From an uncultured Colwellia sp. (GTDB lineage: Bacteria > Pseudomonadota > Gammaproteobacteria > Enterobacterales > Alteromonadaceae), in NCBI GenBank assembly GCA_913061475.1, contig CAJXUN010000009.1:1-64000 (forward strand): a stretch of DNA of 64,000 bases, in the 5' to 3' direction. This document shows positions 53,671-62,721 of this stretch, piece after piece. Numbering within the stretch: the stretch's first letter is position 1; every line of letters begins with the position of its first letter. Position numbers and translations under genes: made by a program. A model generated the notes under the pieces. The model worked only from the letters and a program-made list of their open reading frames with translations, had not been told where the DNA came from and searched no databases.

Positions 53671-54747
53671 ATGGATATAGATTTTAGCGAAATAAACTAT
53701 TTAGTTGACCCATGTAGCCGAACATTACATGCTGACTATCAACAGTTTTTGCTCTCGCTAATTGGCCTTACCGTTATAGATATCAATGGCGAAAATAGTG
53801 ATGAATGGCGAGTTATTTCAACCTTGTTGCATGGCGATGAACCGTCAGGGCTTATTGCCTTACATCGTTGGCTGACCACGGAAAATTCATTACCTCGGCC
53901 GAAAACCAACATTCGACTTATTATTTCTTCGGTAGAAGCCGCCACTTATCAGCATCTTTTTCAGCATCGTTATTTGCCCGATGGTATTGATTTAAACCGT
54001 TGTTTTAACGAGAAAACCATCAGAGAAAGTAAGGATGCAAAAAATAAAAATATTGATGGTTATATTGAACGAGCAAAATTAATAGCGTGTGCGATACGCG
54101 AGGTTAACCCTAAAGCGATTATCGACTTGCACAATACCTCAGGCAATGGTCCGGCTTTTGCCGTCAGCACCTTAATCACACCAAGCGTGCTGTCGATCAC
54201 GTCCTACTTTTGTGACACCTTAATTTTGTCAGACATTAACATTGGTGCCATGATGGAACTGGACTTCTCTTGTCCGGTAGTGACGATTGAATGCGGTGGC
54301 AGCAGTGATGATCAAGCTCATGAAGTGGCTTATCAAGGTATTAAAAACTTTGCTCAATGTGATAGTCATTGCGCCTTACCGCAAGATAAAGCCGTGCAAA
54401 TACTTTATAAACCTTTACGTTTAGTGATTAAAACCGGTCGAAAACTGTCGTTTAGTGAGCATGACGAAGGTTACAGTGGCGTTACCTTGAGAAAAAACAT
54501 TGAACAATTTAACTATGGCGGTTGCTGTGACGGACTGCTATTAGGCTGGCTTGATGACAAGGGTTTAGATAATATTGAAATGCTCAATGATCAAGGTGTA
54601 AACGTGGTTGCTCAGTATTTTAAAATGCTTGATAACAAGTTAGTTTGCGCCACCAGTTTGAAGATATTCATGGCGTCTAATCAAACTAATATTGCCCGCT
54701 CAGATTGTCTATTTTATGTTGTTAACAACATTAATAATCACCTTTAA
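53671..54747 (+). CDS. Succinylglutamate desuccinylase / aspartoacylase-like deacylase
   Basis: This 358-residue zinc enzyme of the M14-related AstE/ASPA family should hydrolyse an N-acyl amino acid. Zinc and substrate residues appear in LLHGDEPSGLIAL (H and E), PDGIDLNRCFN and AIIDLHNTSGNGPAF, and the catalytic glutamate in VVTIECGGSSDD. It is not part of an arginine-succinylation (ast) operon, so the true substrate may be another acylated compound. It is convergent with a glycosyltransferase gene. A GGGGT stretch serves as ribosome site. Confidence 0.85.
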   Translation: MDIDFSEINYLVDPCSRTLHADYQQFLLSLIGLTVIDINGENSDEWRVISTLLHGDEPSGLIALHRWLTTENSLPRPKTNIRLIISSVEAATYQHLFQHRYLPDGIDLNRCFNEKTIRESKDAKNKNIDGYIERAKLIACAIREVNPKAIIDLHNTSGNGPAFAVSTLITPSVLSITSYFCDTLILSDINIGAMMELDFSCPVVTIECGGSSDDQAHEVAYQGIKNFAQCDSHCALPQDKAVQILYKPLRLVIKTGRKLSFSEHDEGYSGVTLRKNIEQFNYGGCCDGLLLGWLDDKGLDNIEMLNDQGVNVVAQYFKMLDNKLVCATSLKIFMASNQTNIARSDCLFYVVNNINNHL

Positions 54748-54766
54748 CAATGTCACTTCACCTAGT

Positions 54767-56029
54767 TTACTGATGCGCTGAGCTAAACGGTGCATCAGCG
54801 ATAGCTTGTTCAAGTGCTATATTTTCTAAACCTAAGTCACGTAGCGCGTGAATAAACTTCAAGGTTTTAAAACTATCAAACCAAACGGTTAATTGCTTAT
54901 TGAATTGTGCTTCTTTTGCCACCTTTTGTTTACAAATAAACGTCAACAAGCCAATATCAGTTAGCGCTTGCTGGCTTTTTTCCGGCAATAAAAACAACCA
55001 ATTTTCAGGCTGCTCGCGATAGTGCCATAAGCTATCAAATGCCGTTAAACAGGCTTTTAATTCAATAAAAATATTAGGGTGATAGTATTGATAATCCTGA
55101 CCTTGCTCGGTGAGTTGCATAATGCTTTGCACTGCGGGGCCAGTGCCAAAGGGAACTCGTTGCGAAGGTCGTGCGTCGAGTTTAATCACCACATCAGCTA
55201 AATAAATCACCTTACCCAGTTTCGCGAGCTTATTTAGCAGATAAAAGTCTTCCCCTGCATTGCGTTTTGGAAAGCCTCGCGCTTGACAATAGGCAAGAAC
55301 ATTAAAGGATAAAATACTGCCAATGGTAAAATAGGCGTAAGGAGACTGGGCGTATTGTAAGCCGGCAACATAATAACGTAAGCCGCGTTCATAACGTTGA
55401 TTCGCTTGATGAACCGTCGGCTCGTCGCTGTAATGATAAAAATTGCAGCAAGTCGCTACGCCATGCTGACAAGGCAAGTTATCGTCGAGATGAGCAGTTA
55501 AGTAATTATCAGGTAGATGCGCATCGGCATCCGTTGAATGGATCCACGAACTAGCAATAACATTCTCGAGATATAATTTCGCCGCTAAGTCTGCACCAAT
55601 TTTTCTTGCTAAACCTACCCCTTGCTCTGGAGGAATTGATTGCTGATAACGGTCAACCAATAAAATAGCAGAGTTTGCCCTGCTGTTTGCCCTAGCCAAG
55701 TTAATTAAGCGCAAGCTATCTTGCTGCCAGTGTAAATCCCCTTGCTGAACAATATATTGTGCTAAGTCGATTTGAGCTTGCTGATGCTGACGTCCTAACT
55801 CGTTATCAGGCTGATTAAGTACAACAATAAGCAAGCATTTTTGCTCGGCAAGTATCGAGTTTATAAATCGATCAATAAAATCTACTGATTCCTGAAATGC
55901 GGGAATAACAAGTGCGTGCACAAAACGCAGATGTTGTGGGAATGAGGTGAGAGATAGTACTTCTGGCTCAGCATAATGTGCAAGGTATTTAGCGCAGGTT
56001 TTATCTGCTGCAGCGTTATCACTCGCCAT
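54767..56029 (-). CDS. Glycosyltransferase family 2-like protein
   Basis: The 420-residue cytosolic protein has a GT-A-type fold. The nucleotide-sugar strand is FVHALVIPAFQES near residue 35, the metal-binding DxD-like motif is STDADAHLPDNY near residue 175, and RNAGEDFYLLNKL resembles the acceptor-site ED motif. There is a central insertion with YYVAGLQYAQSPYAYFTIGS. No membrane segment is clear. The acceptor is unknown and no cell-surface cluster surrounds it. GGAAATAAC precedes the ATG. It follows miaE by 30 bases, so the two may be co-transcribed. Confidence 0.82.
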   Translation of the reverse strand: MASDNAAADKTCAKYLAHYAEPEVLSLTSFPQHLRFVHALVIPAFQESVDFIDRFINSILAEQKCLLIVVLNQPDNELGRQHQQAQIDLAQYIVQQGDLHWQQDSLRLINLARANSRANSAILLVDRYQQSIPPEQGVGLARKIGADLAAKLYLENVIASSWIHSTDADAHLPDNYLTAHLDDNLPCQHGVATCCNFYHYSDEPTVHQANQRYERGLRYYVAGLQYAQSPYAYFTIGSILSFNVLAYCQARGFPKRNAGEDFYLLNKLAKLGKVIYLADVVIKLDARPSQRVPFGTGPAVQSIMQLTEQGQDYQYYHPNIFIELKACLTAFDSLWHYREQPENWLFLLPEKSQQALTDIGLLTFICKQKVAKEAQFNKQLTVWFDSFKTLKFIHALRDLGLENIALEQAIADAPFSSAHQ

Positions 56030-56059
56030 GTTATTTCCTATCTCGAAACAGTATTATGT

Positions 56060-56632
56060 TTAATGCAATGCAGCTCTAAAAGGTAGCGCTGAACAAATAT
56101 CGGCTTCAATACTTAACACTTCATCTAAACGCTGATCAACTTCGGCTTTATCAAAATATTCATAGGCTAATTCAATAAACAAGTTCTTATGCTTTTCTTC
56201 TGACTTTGCAATGCTGTGGTAAAAATCTTTGTCTTTACCTGCGGGTAACGCTTCTGCTATCAACGAAAAACGTTCATGGCCTCTGGCTTCGATTACGCCA
56301 GCCACAATGAGTCGGTCCATAAAGAACACATCACTACCGTTGCGAAATACTTTACGTATTTGATTGATGTAGGGGTCTTTTTCATCCGCGCCTAATTGGC
56401 CACCACGGGCATAAATCAACTTTAACACTTGTTTAAAGTGAATCAGCTCTTCAATGGCTAAATCTGCCATCGCTTTAACCACAGACTTACGATCGGGATA
56501 ATGAGAGATCATCGACATTGCCATACCTGAGGCTTTTTTCTCTGCCGCCGCATGATCAGTTAAAAAAGCATCAAAGTCATTAAGGACAGCGTCAGCCCAT
56601 GCTTTAGGGGTTTGATATTTTAATTCGAACAT
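56060..56632 (-). CDS. miaE: tRNA 2-methylthio-N6-isopentenyladenosine hydroxylase MiaE
   Basis: MiaE hydroxylates ms2i6A37 of tRNAs reading UNN codons, using a di-iron centre and oxygen. The 190-residue helical protein shows the iron ligands in IEELIHFKQV, EARGHERFSL and SEEKHKNLFIE, each an E with E-x-x-H. The N-terminus ELKYQTPKAWADAVL and the AEKKASGMAMSMISHYPDR segment are typical. It is common in facultative or aerobic gammaproteobacteria and absent from E. coli. Confidence 0.95.
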   Translation of the reverse strand: MFELKYQTPKAWADAVLNDFDAFLTDHAAAEKKASGMAMSMISHYPDRKSVVKAMADLAIEELIHFKQVLKLIYARGGQLGADEKDPYINQIRKVFRNGSDVFFMDRLIVAGVIEARGHERFSLIAEALPAGKDKDFYHSIAKSEEKHKNLFIELAYEYFDKAEVDQRLDEVLSIEADICSALPFRAALH

Positions 56633-56706
56633 AGCTAAATTTTACTAATTGAAGGAGAAATAAATAATGTCGGTATTTTACACACCTAAAAGATAGCGAC
56701 AAGAAA

Positions 56707-56739
56707 AAGCGACAAGAAAACACTGTTTTCTTGTCGCTT
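56707..56739 (-). terminator. Strong intrinsic terminator of the calcium-repeat gene
   Basis: AAGCGACAAGAAAAC and GTTTTCTTGTCGCTT form a perfect 15-bp stem with a three-base loop. On the minus strand it is followed by TTTTCTTG, a U-rich tail, 83 bases after the stop of the giant gene. A second direct copy of GCGACAAGAAAA stands beside it. Confidence 0.85.
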
Positions 56740-56821
56740 GATCAAAGTGATTCACTTAAGAGCAAATCAAGTAACACGCTTACAGAGCGAGTATTAATTC
56801 ACTTACCTTAACTCCGTCAGG

Positions 56822-59800
56822 TTAATCACGTCGGCTAGTGACGTTTTTTCGCAGAAAAATTAACGTCAACAGTAGCCAAAAAATACTGCCACTGCTCGAT
56901 TGTTCAGGGTCTGTTTCTTTCGCTATTTCGGCATTGGGTACAACCGCTATACCACCAGGATCATCAATGCTGCCATTCGCCGTACCGTCGGCATCATTAA
57001 GCCCACCGTCTTCAATCAATAAACGTACACACTCATACCCAGGTGTTAAGCCAGCAGTATAAGCAACGCTTGCTAATGGCGGACATACGCCGTTATCAAG
57101 TGCTGCAGACGCAATAGCATTGTTGGCATTTTCGACAAAATTCTGCCAGCCATTAGTCGCACTATATTTACGATATAGCGCAAACTCTGGTAAGGCTTTA
57201 TCCAGTGGTAACACCAAGTATATTGAATCGCCAAAGGGTGAAACGCCGTTAATGATAAAATCAAAATAATCACTACGTCGATCATAAGTATCTGCGGCAA
57301 TCAAGCCAGTACCATCAATATCGACTTGCGACATTTGCACGCCGTCAGAATATTGTTGGAGGGCATATTTACCGATACTAATGGTTAATCCTGGCTCTGT
57401 TTCCATCAATTTAACTTGTGCAGAATTAACGTGCAATTGCTGTAAATAACCAATATTAGAGCTATCCATAAAGGCCGGTAAGCCATCATTGTCATCATCC
57501 GCATAACCTTCAACATTATCAGCAATGCCATCTCGGTCAGTATCTGATGAGCCAATTCGAGGTCGTTGGTCAATTAAAGGAATATGAATAAACTGTGTTT
57601 GCGCTAATGCTGGCGTGCCATTATCAGTAACGGTAAATGATAATGTGATTATGCCGTGTGCATCATCAGCCAGCTGCACATTTTCTGGCGCTATGATCAC
57701 AGATAAACTATTGCCAACAACTTGAGCATTAATCTCATCAGGGATATTCCAATCGACAACATGTTCGTCAGCAATATTTTTATCATTGATGATTAAATCT
57801 ACTTGCGCTTCACCTTCGTCTTTTGCAATCGCGGCAACCAAAGTATTATTTTGCCTTAATGTACTTGTCACATGCGCTATCACATTATCTTCTGTAACAG
57901 TGATGTTGTGGCTCGCATTCACACCTGCGTTTACTGTCGACTTAAAGGCAACAATTAATTGCTCATCGCCCTCGGTTTGAAAGTCTTGCGCAATTGCAAT
58001 ATCCATAGAGCCACTGGTGCCTTCGGTAATGATTATTTCATTGCTCGTGGTGGTGTAATCTAAGCCATCGACGCTGCCAGTAATTTCAACGGGAATAACC
58101 AAAGGATACGATGGCGCCTGACCTGAAAGCACAACACTAACTCTCGCTGAAGCGCCCTCTGCAACAATTTGACCGCCATGAAAATTAACTAACGGATGAA
58201 CATTAAGTAATTGTTCAACTTTGCTAATATTGCCTGCTTCATCCACAGCACGCCAAGTAACGTCATAAACACCTGATGGTAAATTATTAACGCCTGTTTC
58301 AAACCCTAACGGCACCAGCGAACAACAATTCGCACCATCTTTGCCATCTGATACGGTTACACGTGTAATAGCAACCAACTCGGCTAGTGAAAGCTTAGTA
58401 AAGGTATGGTTAGCATCAATATTAGCAATTTCAGGCGTTGAAATGACCGGAGCATAATCATCAATTAACGGGTTGGTACCGTTTACTTCTTCATCAACAT
58501 TATTAACACCGTCTTGGTCGGTATCTATTGTTGCATCACTAGCATCAAGTGGATTGAAGCCGTAAAGGTTTTCAAAAGTATCGCTCATGCCATCGTTATC
58601 ATCATCTGGATCGGCATTATTGCCTAAGCCATCGCCGTCAAAATCTAAACTTTCTGTCGGATCCAACGGCAGTTGATCAAGATAATCTAAAACACCATCA
58701 CCATCATCATCGGTATCGTAAACATTACCAATGCCATCACCGTCGGTATCAGTTGTTTCAATAGGATCGAGTGGAAAGGCATCTTCGACATCGATAACAC
58801 CATCGTTATCATCATCGCTGTCAGCGTTGTTGCCTATGCCGTCATTATCTGCATCAGCTGATTCATTAGGATCTAATGGCGCCCAATCAAGATGATCAGG
58901 TACACCATCATTATCGTCGTCAGTATCTAAACCGTTACCAATACCATCACCGTCGGTATCTAATCTTTCACTGGGATCTAGTGGAAAATCATCATCTTCA
59001 TCTAAAATACCGTCGTTATCGTCATCGCCATCTGCATTATTACCTAAGCCATCGCCATCATCATCACGTTGCTCTAATGGGTCTAATGGATATAAGTCGT
59101 CACTATCTTGCGTACCGTCGTTATCGTCATCTAAGTCGGCATTATTACCAATTCCATCACCGTCGCTATCAAGCCATTCAAGCATATCAAGAGGGAAGGC
59201 ATCAATACTGTCGACACGACCATCGTTGTCGTCATCACTGTCACTATTATTACCGACTAAGTCGCCATCAGTATCTAAATACTCATTAATATCTAGACGA
59301 AAAGCGTCGTTGGCATCAAGTACACCATCACCGTCATCATCCGTATCGCGATTGTTGCCAATACCATCATTGTCAGTGTCTAAGTATTCATTTACATCTA
59401 GCGGAAAGTCATCATTAGCGTCAATAAATCCATCGTTATCGTCATCTGCATCGGCATTATTCCCGACACCATCGGCATCAGTATCGGTATCTTCTTGCGC
59501 ATTCAGCGGGAAGGCATCATTACTGTCAAGAACGCCATCATTATCATCGTCAGGATCAGACAAATTGGCGATACCATCACCATCGGTATCCGTGGTTGCT
59601 AAAGGGTTGTTTGGCTCAGGATCAATAGCGTTGAGAACACCATCGCCATCTCGGTCTAAATCAGCGTTATCACCAACACCATCACCGTCAAGATCAGCAC
59701 TTTCTGTTGCATCTAGCGGAAAAGCATCAGCACCGTCCGAGACACCATCGCCATCATCATCGGTATCAACATTATTGGCGATACCGTCGCCATCAGTATC

Positions 59801-61198
59801 CGTAGTGGCGTCCATGCTTCTGTCATCAGGATCAGTACCACCATCAGCAATAGCGTCTAAACCATCACCATCTTCGTCAGTATCTAGATTATCACCGATA
59901 CCATCACCGTCTAAGTCAGCACTTTCGGTTGCGTCTAATGGAAAGGTATCAGTGCCATCTGGCACGCCATCACCATCATCATCATCATCGGTATTATTGC
60001 CGATACCATCACCGTCAGTATCAAATATTTCACTGCTATCTAATGGGAATGGGTCTGCGCTATCTGCAACACCATCACCATCATCGTCGTTGTCATCAAT
60101 ATTACCGATACCATCACCGTCAGTATCTAAATATTCACGATTATCTAACGGAAAGGCATCATTACCATCAAGGGCGCCATCACCATCATCATCGGTATCG
60201 GTATTATTGCCAATACCATCACCATCAGTATCAACCCATTCGGTGGCATCATCTGGAAAAACATCACTGCCACTAGGCGTTGAACGATTATCGGTAATAC
60301 CATCACCATCATCATCGCTATCAGTGTTATTCCCAACACCGTCGCCATCACTATCTAAGGTTTCATTTGGATCGGTACGAAAAGCATCTGCGCCATCTAA
60401 TACACCGTCATTATCATCATCAGTATCGGCATTATCACCAATACCATCACCATCGGTATCAACCCATTCAGTAGGATCATCAGGCCATACGTCAAGTGCA
60501 TCAATAAAGCCATCACCATCGTTATCACTGTCAGCAACATCGCCAATACCATCGCCATCTAAATCGTTTGATTCTCGGTTATCTAATGGAAAGGCATCAT
60601 TGGCATCTGGCACCCCATCACCGTCATCATCGAGATCGGCGTTATTACCTATACCATCTAAATCAGTATCTAGCTGTTCAGTATTATCTTTTGGAAAAGC
60701 ATCAAAGAAGTCTATCGTGCCATCACCGTCGTCATCGTTATCACCGTTATCACCAATACCATCGCTATCGGTATCGATATTCTCGCTAGCGTTAAGAGGG
60801 AAAACATCAACAACATCTAAAAATCCGTCATTATCATCATCAGAATCAACCGTGTTGCCTAAGCAATCTCCGTCTGTATCGAGCCATTCATTAGCATCTT
60901 CAGGAAAAGGGTCATAAAGATCAATAACGGGATCGCCGTCATTATTGTTATCGGAGGAGTCAGGAATACCATCGTTATCGTCATCAACATCGGTATTATT
61001 ACCAACACCATCGAAATCGGTATCAAACCACTCGGTAGGATCGTTCGGGAAAAGGTCAATGCTGTCATCGACACCGTCATTATCAGTATCAATTACCGGG
61101 GTAGGAATAGGGCACGCTGCTGCATAAGCTATGTTGCTTACACTAACGCTACTAGCAATTACAATTGCCAATAAAGAATATTTGAATTTACTTGGCAT
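56822..61198 (-). CDS. Giant thrombospondin-type-3-repeat calcium-binding surface protein
   Basis: This exported protein has about 1458 residues. A signal peptide ends near YAAACP. Residues of about 40-880 are some 23 tandem units of about 32 residues with the consensus AFPLD-x-x-E-x-x-DTDGDGIGN and DDDNDG, each binding several calcium ions as in thrombospondin type 3 repeats. Two beta-sandwich-like domains follow (VYDVTWRAVDEAGN; a Calx-beta-like part), then a choice-of-anchor-type region (DGGLNDADGTANGSIDDPGG). The tail GSIFWLLLTLIFLRK resembles a GlyGly-CTERM sorting signal. The ATG at 61198 has GGAG six bases upstream; the ATG at 61204 abuts it. Confidence 0.9.
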   Translation of the reverse strand: MPSKFKYSLLAIVIASSVSVSNIAYAAACPIPTPVIDTDNDGVDDSIDLFPNDPTEWFDTDFDGVGNNTDVDDDNDGIPDSSDNNNDGDPVIDLYDPFPEDANEWLDTDGDCLGNTVDSDDDNDGFLDVVDVFPLNASENIDTDSDGIGDNGDNDDDGDGTIDFFDAFPKDNTEQLDTDLDGIGNNADLDDDGDGVPDANDAFPLDNRESNDLDGDGIGDVADSDNDGDGFIDALDVWPDDPTEWVDTDGDGIGDNADTDDDNDGVLDGADAFRTDPNETLDSDGDGVGNNTDSDDDGDGITDNRSTPSGSDVFPDDATEWVDTDGDGIGNNTDTDDDGDGALDGNDAFPLDNREYLDTDGDGIGNIDDNDDDGDGVADSADPFPLDSSEIFDTDGDGIGNNTDDDDDGDGVPDGTDTFPLDATESADLDGDGIGDNLDTDEDGDGLDAIADGGTDPDDRSMDATTDTDGDGIANNVDTDDDGDGVSDGADAFPLDATESADLDGDGVGDNADLDRDGDGVLNAIDPEPNNPLATTDTDGDGIANLSDPDDDNDGVLDSNDAFPLNAQEDTDTDADGVGNNADADDDNDGFIDANDDFPLDVNEYLDTDNDGIGNNRDTDDDGDGVLDANDAFRLDINEYLDTDGDLVGNNSDSDDDNDGRVDSIDAFPLDMLEWLDSDGDGIGNNADLDDDNDGTQDSDDLYPLDPLEQRDDDGDGLGNNADGDDDNDGILDEDDDFPLDPSERLDTDGDGIGNGLDTDDDNDGVPDHLDWAPLDPNESADADNDGIGNNADSDDDNDGVIDVEDAFPLDPIETTDTDGDGIGNVYDTDDDGDGVLDYLDQLPLDPTESLDFDGDGLGNNADPDDDNDGMSDTFENLYGFNPLDASDATIDTDQDGVNNVDEEVNGTNPLIDDYAPVISTPEIANIDANHTFTKLSLAELVAITRVTVSDGKDGANCCSLVPLGFETGVNNLPSGVYDVTWRAVDEAGNISKVEQLLNVHPLVNFHGGQIVAEGASARVSVVLSGQAPSYPLVIPVEITGSVDGLDYTTTSNEIIITEGTSGSMDIAIAQDFQTEGDEQLIVAFKSTVNAGVNASHNITVTEDNVIAHVTSTLRQNNTLVAAIAKDEGEAQVDLIINDKNIADEHVVDWNIPDEINAQVVGNSLSVIIAPENVQLADDAHGIITLSFTVTDNGTPALAQTQFIHIPLIDQRPRIGSSDTDRDGIADNVEGYADDDNDGLPAFMDSSNIGYLQQLHVNSAQVKLMETEPGLTISIGKYALQQYSDGVQMSQVDIDGTGLIAADTYDRRSDYFDFIINGVSPFGDSIYLVLPLDKALPEFALYRKYSATNGWQNFVENANNAIASAALDNGVCPPLASVAYTAGLTPGYECVRLLIEDGGLNDADGTANGSIDDPGGIAVVPNAEIAKETDPEQSSSGSIFWLLLTLIFLRKNVTSRRD

Positions 61199-61346
61199 AT
61201 ACATCTCCGCCGAAAATGAAAACGGTTGTTGTCATTACCTTGAGCTAATCACCACAACAGCGTACTACTATAAATGAGCAGCTAACACTATATCGACGGC
61301 TTGTAAGCTTTAATGACTATTATTTTACACTATTTTAAAAAATGAC

Positions 61347-61961
61347 TTAATAGCCAACCACTTTACCGAATTTATAATTGATACCAACAAATACCGAACT
61401 TACACCACCAAATTCAGAAAAACTGGGCTGATATTTAACGCCTAAGGTTAGCGCGGTTTTTTTATTGAAGTTGTAATGTGCTGCAACCGCCAGTATTGCA
61501 TTAATATCACCCTTCTCAGAAAAGTACTTTTCTTCGTTTAAATCTTGCCAAAAAAACTTATTTTCTGTTAAGGCAACTGATGCGCCAACTTGATATTCAA
61601 TCGTCACTTTTTTGAAAAAATCATTGTAACTTTTTAATTGCTGACGATAGCTAATTAACGCGTCGATGGTATCATTTTTAAAATACAATTCATCGTTATT
61701 CCACTCAACTTGCACATCATCCAAAGTACTATAGGCCACTGACCAATACCAAGGGCTGCCTTTAGAAAAATTATCAGCGATACCAACACTCATACCTTTA
61801 GTTTTTGACTCGTCACCTTTATGTAAACTAAAACTTGTATCCAGTGCCATAACGTTTGAGCACGATAACGTCAATAACCCGGCTGTAGCAAGCTTGCAAA
61901 TATTTAACCTTAACGTTTTGTTTTTATTGTTTTTGATACTTTGTTTATGTGAAAATTTCAT
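61347..61961 (-). CDS. Outer-membrane beta-barrel-like protein
   Basis: The 204-residue exported protein has a signal peptide ending at NVMA, after a basic region and hydrophobic core. The mature part is made of alternating strands (YWSVAYSTLDDVQVEW, ALTLGVKYQPSFSEFG) and ends FVGINYKFGKVVGY with aromatics, which suggests an 8-strand outer-membrane barrel. I recognise no exact family. It lies upstream of the giant repeat gene, 142 bases apart on the same strand. AGGTG precedes the ATG. Confidence 0.7.
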   Translation of the reverse strand: MKFSHKQSIKNNKNKTLRLNICKLATAGLLTLSCSNVMALDTSFSLHKGDESKTKGMSVGIADNFSKGSPWYWSVAYSTLDDVQVEWNNDELYFKNDTIDALISYRQQLKSYNDFFKKVTIEYQVGASVALTENKFFWQDLNEEKYFSEKGDINAILAVAAHYNFNKKTALTLGVKYQPSFSEFGGVSSVFVGINYKFGKVVGY

Positions 61962-62483
61962 TTATAGCGCACCTAGCAAGTAAAATTTATAATAGTGGAA
62001 AAGCATGAAGCAATAATTAAACCAATAATAAGCTATATGTTAATAAAGTTCACAGTTATTGGTAATAATTATTGCAAGGATTAACCTTGGGAGCATATTC
62101 TGCGTTAGCGTGAATACTTGATGAATCACCAAGTATTTTATTTATTGTGCAATGGAATAGTAACATCGAGATAGCGTAAAAAGAAAATTTATCGCAATAA
62201 CTAATACCAAGTGAAATAAACTATGCTTAGGTTGATAGAAGTGAATTAGCTTATAAATAACCCTGCTGATAGTGCGGCTGACTTAGAAAAAATTGACGAT
62301 GACTATATTAAAGAAGTATCAACCTCTTTACTATTTACTGCAGAAGCAGATAATCAATTAACACTTATGTTAGCGGACAATAGCTTGGAAAAGGCTTAAA
62401 TTATAGCGGGATGTTAAAATCACCTTAAAATTTTTCTTGACGATATTTTTAATCAACACTTTTTATTAGGCTGCACAACAAGA
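61962..62483. other. Intergenic region, one possible coding relic
   Basis: 522 AT-rich bases between two minus-strand genes. It holds a 27-base similarity to 53278-53304 (at 62203-62229) and an acidic open stretch at 62250-62399 listed separately. Nothing else was supported. Confidence 0.45.
62250..62399 (+). pseudogene. Possible gene relic, 49 codons without start
   Basis: An open frame after a stop at 62247 reads NNPADSAADLEKIDDDYIKE and goes on to LTLMLADNSLEKA before a TAA at 62397. Its composition is protein-like and acidic, but there is no ATG, GTG or TTG at the start and no ribosome site. It may be the 3' remnant of a lost gene. The evidence is weak. Confidence 0.25.
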
Positions 62484-62675
62484 TTAACGAGGCAAATAGT
62501 ACATCATCACCAAACAAAAAATCACAATGCCCCAAAACGCTTTAACGAAAAAGCTGCGGCGTGCTTTTCCTTCTGGGTGCTGCTTAGCTAACGCCATGCC
62601 ACAGTGGCTACAATGGCTTGATTTATGGTCATTTTTTACTTGGCAAAATAGGCAAGCCACTTGGTCATCAAACAT
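62484..62675 (-). CDS. dnrP: DnrP-like small zinc-ribbon membrane protein
   Basis: The 63-residue protein has a zinc-ribbon (CLFC and CSHCGMAL, a C-x2-C pair set) followed by a basic KARRSFF stretch and one membrane helix ending in YYLPR. This layout matches the small protein called DnrP found near nitric oxide reductase genes in gammaproteobacteria. The ATG at 62675 stands six bases after AGGA; an ATG at 62681 abuts the AGGA. It follows norD by 40 bases, probably in one transcript. Confidence 0.8.
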   Translation of the reverse strand: MFDDQVACLFCQVKNDHKSSHCSHCGMALAKQHPEGKARRSFFVKAFWGIVIFCLVMMYYLPR

Positions 62676-62721
62676 TTTCATTCCTAAAATTAACTAGCGT
62701 TTTACGCAACTAACCACCCGC

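Noticed and set aside
59226..60917. Long plus-strand open frame of 563 codons rich in Ser and Pro
   Set aside because: It is the complement of the Asp-Gly-rich calcium repeats; the periodic GAT/GGT codons keep the opposite strand free of stops. It has no ribosome site and no family likeness.
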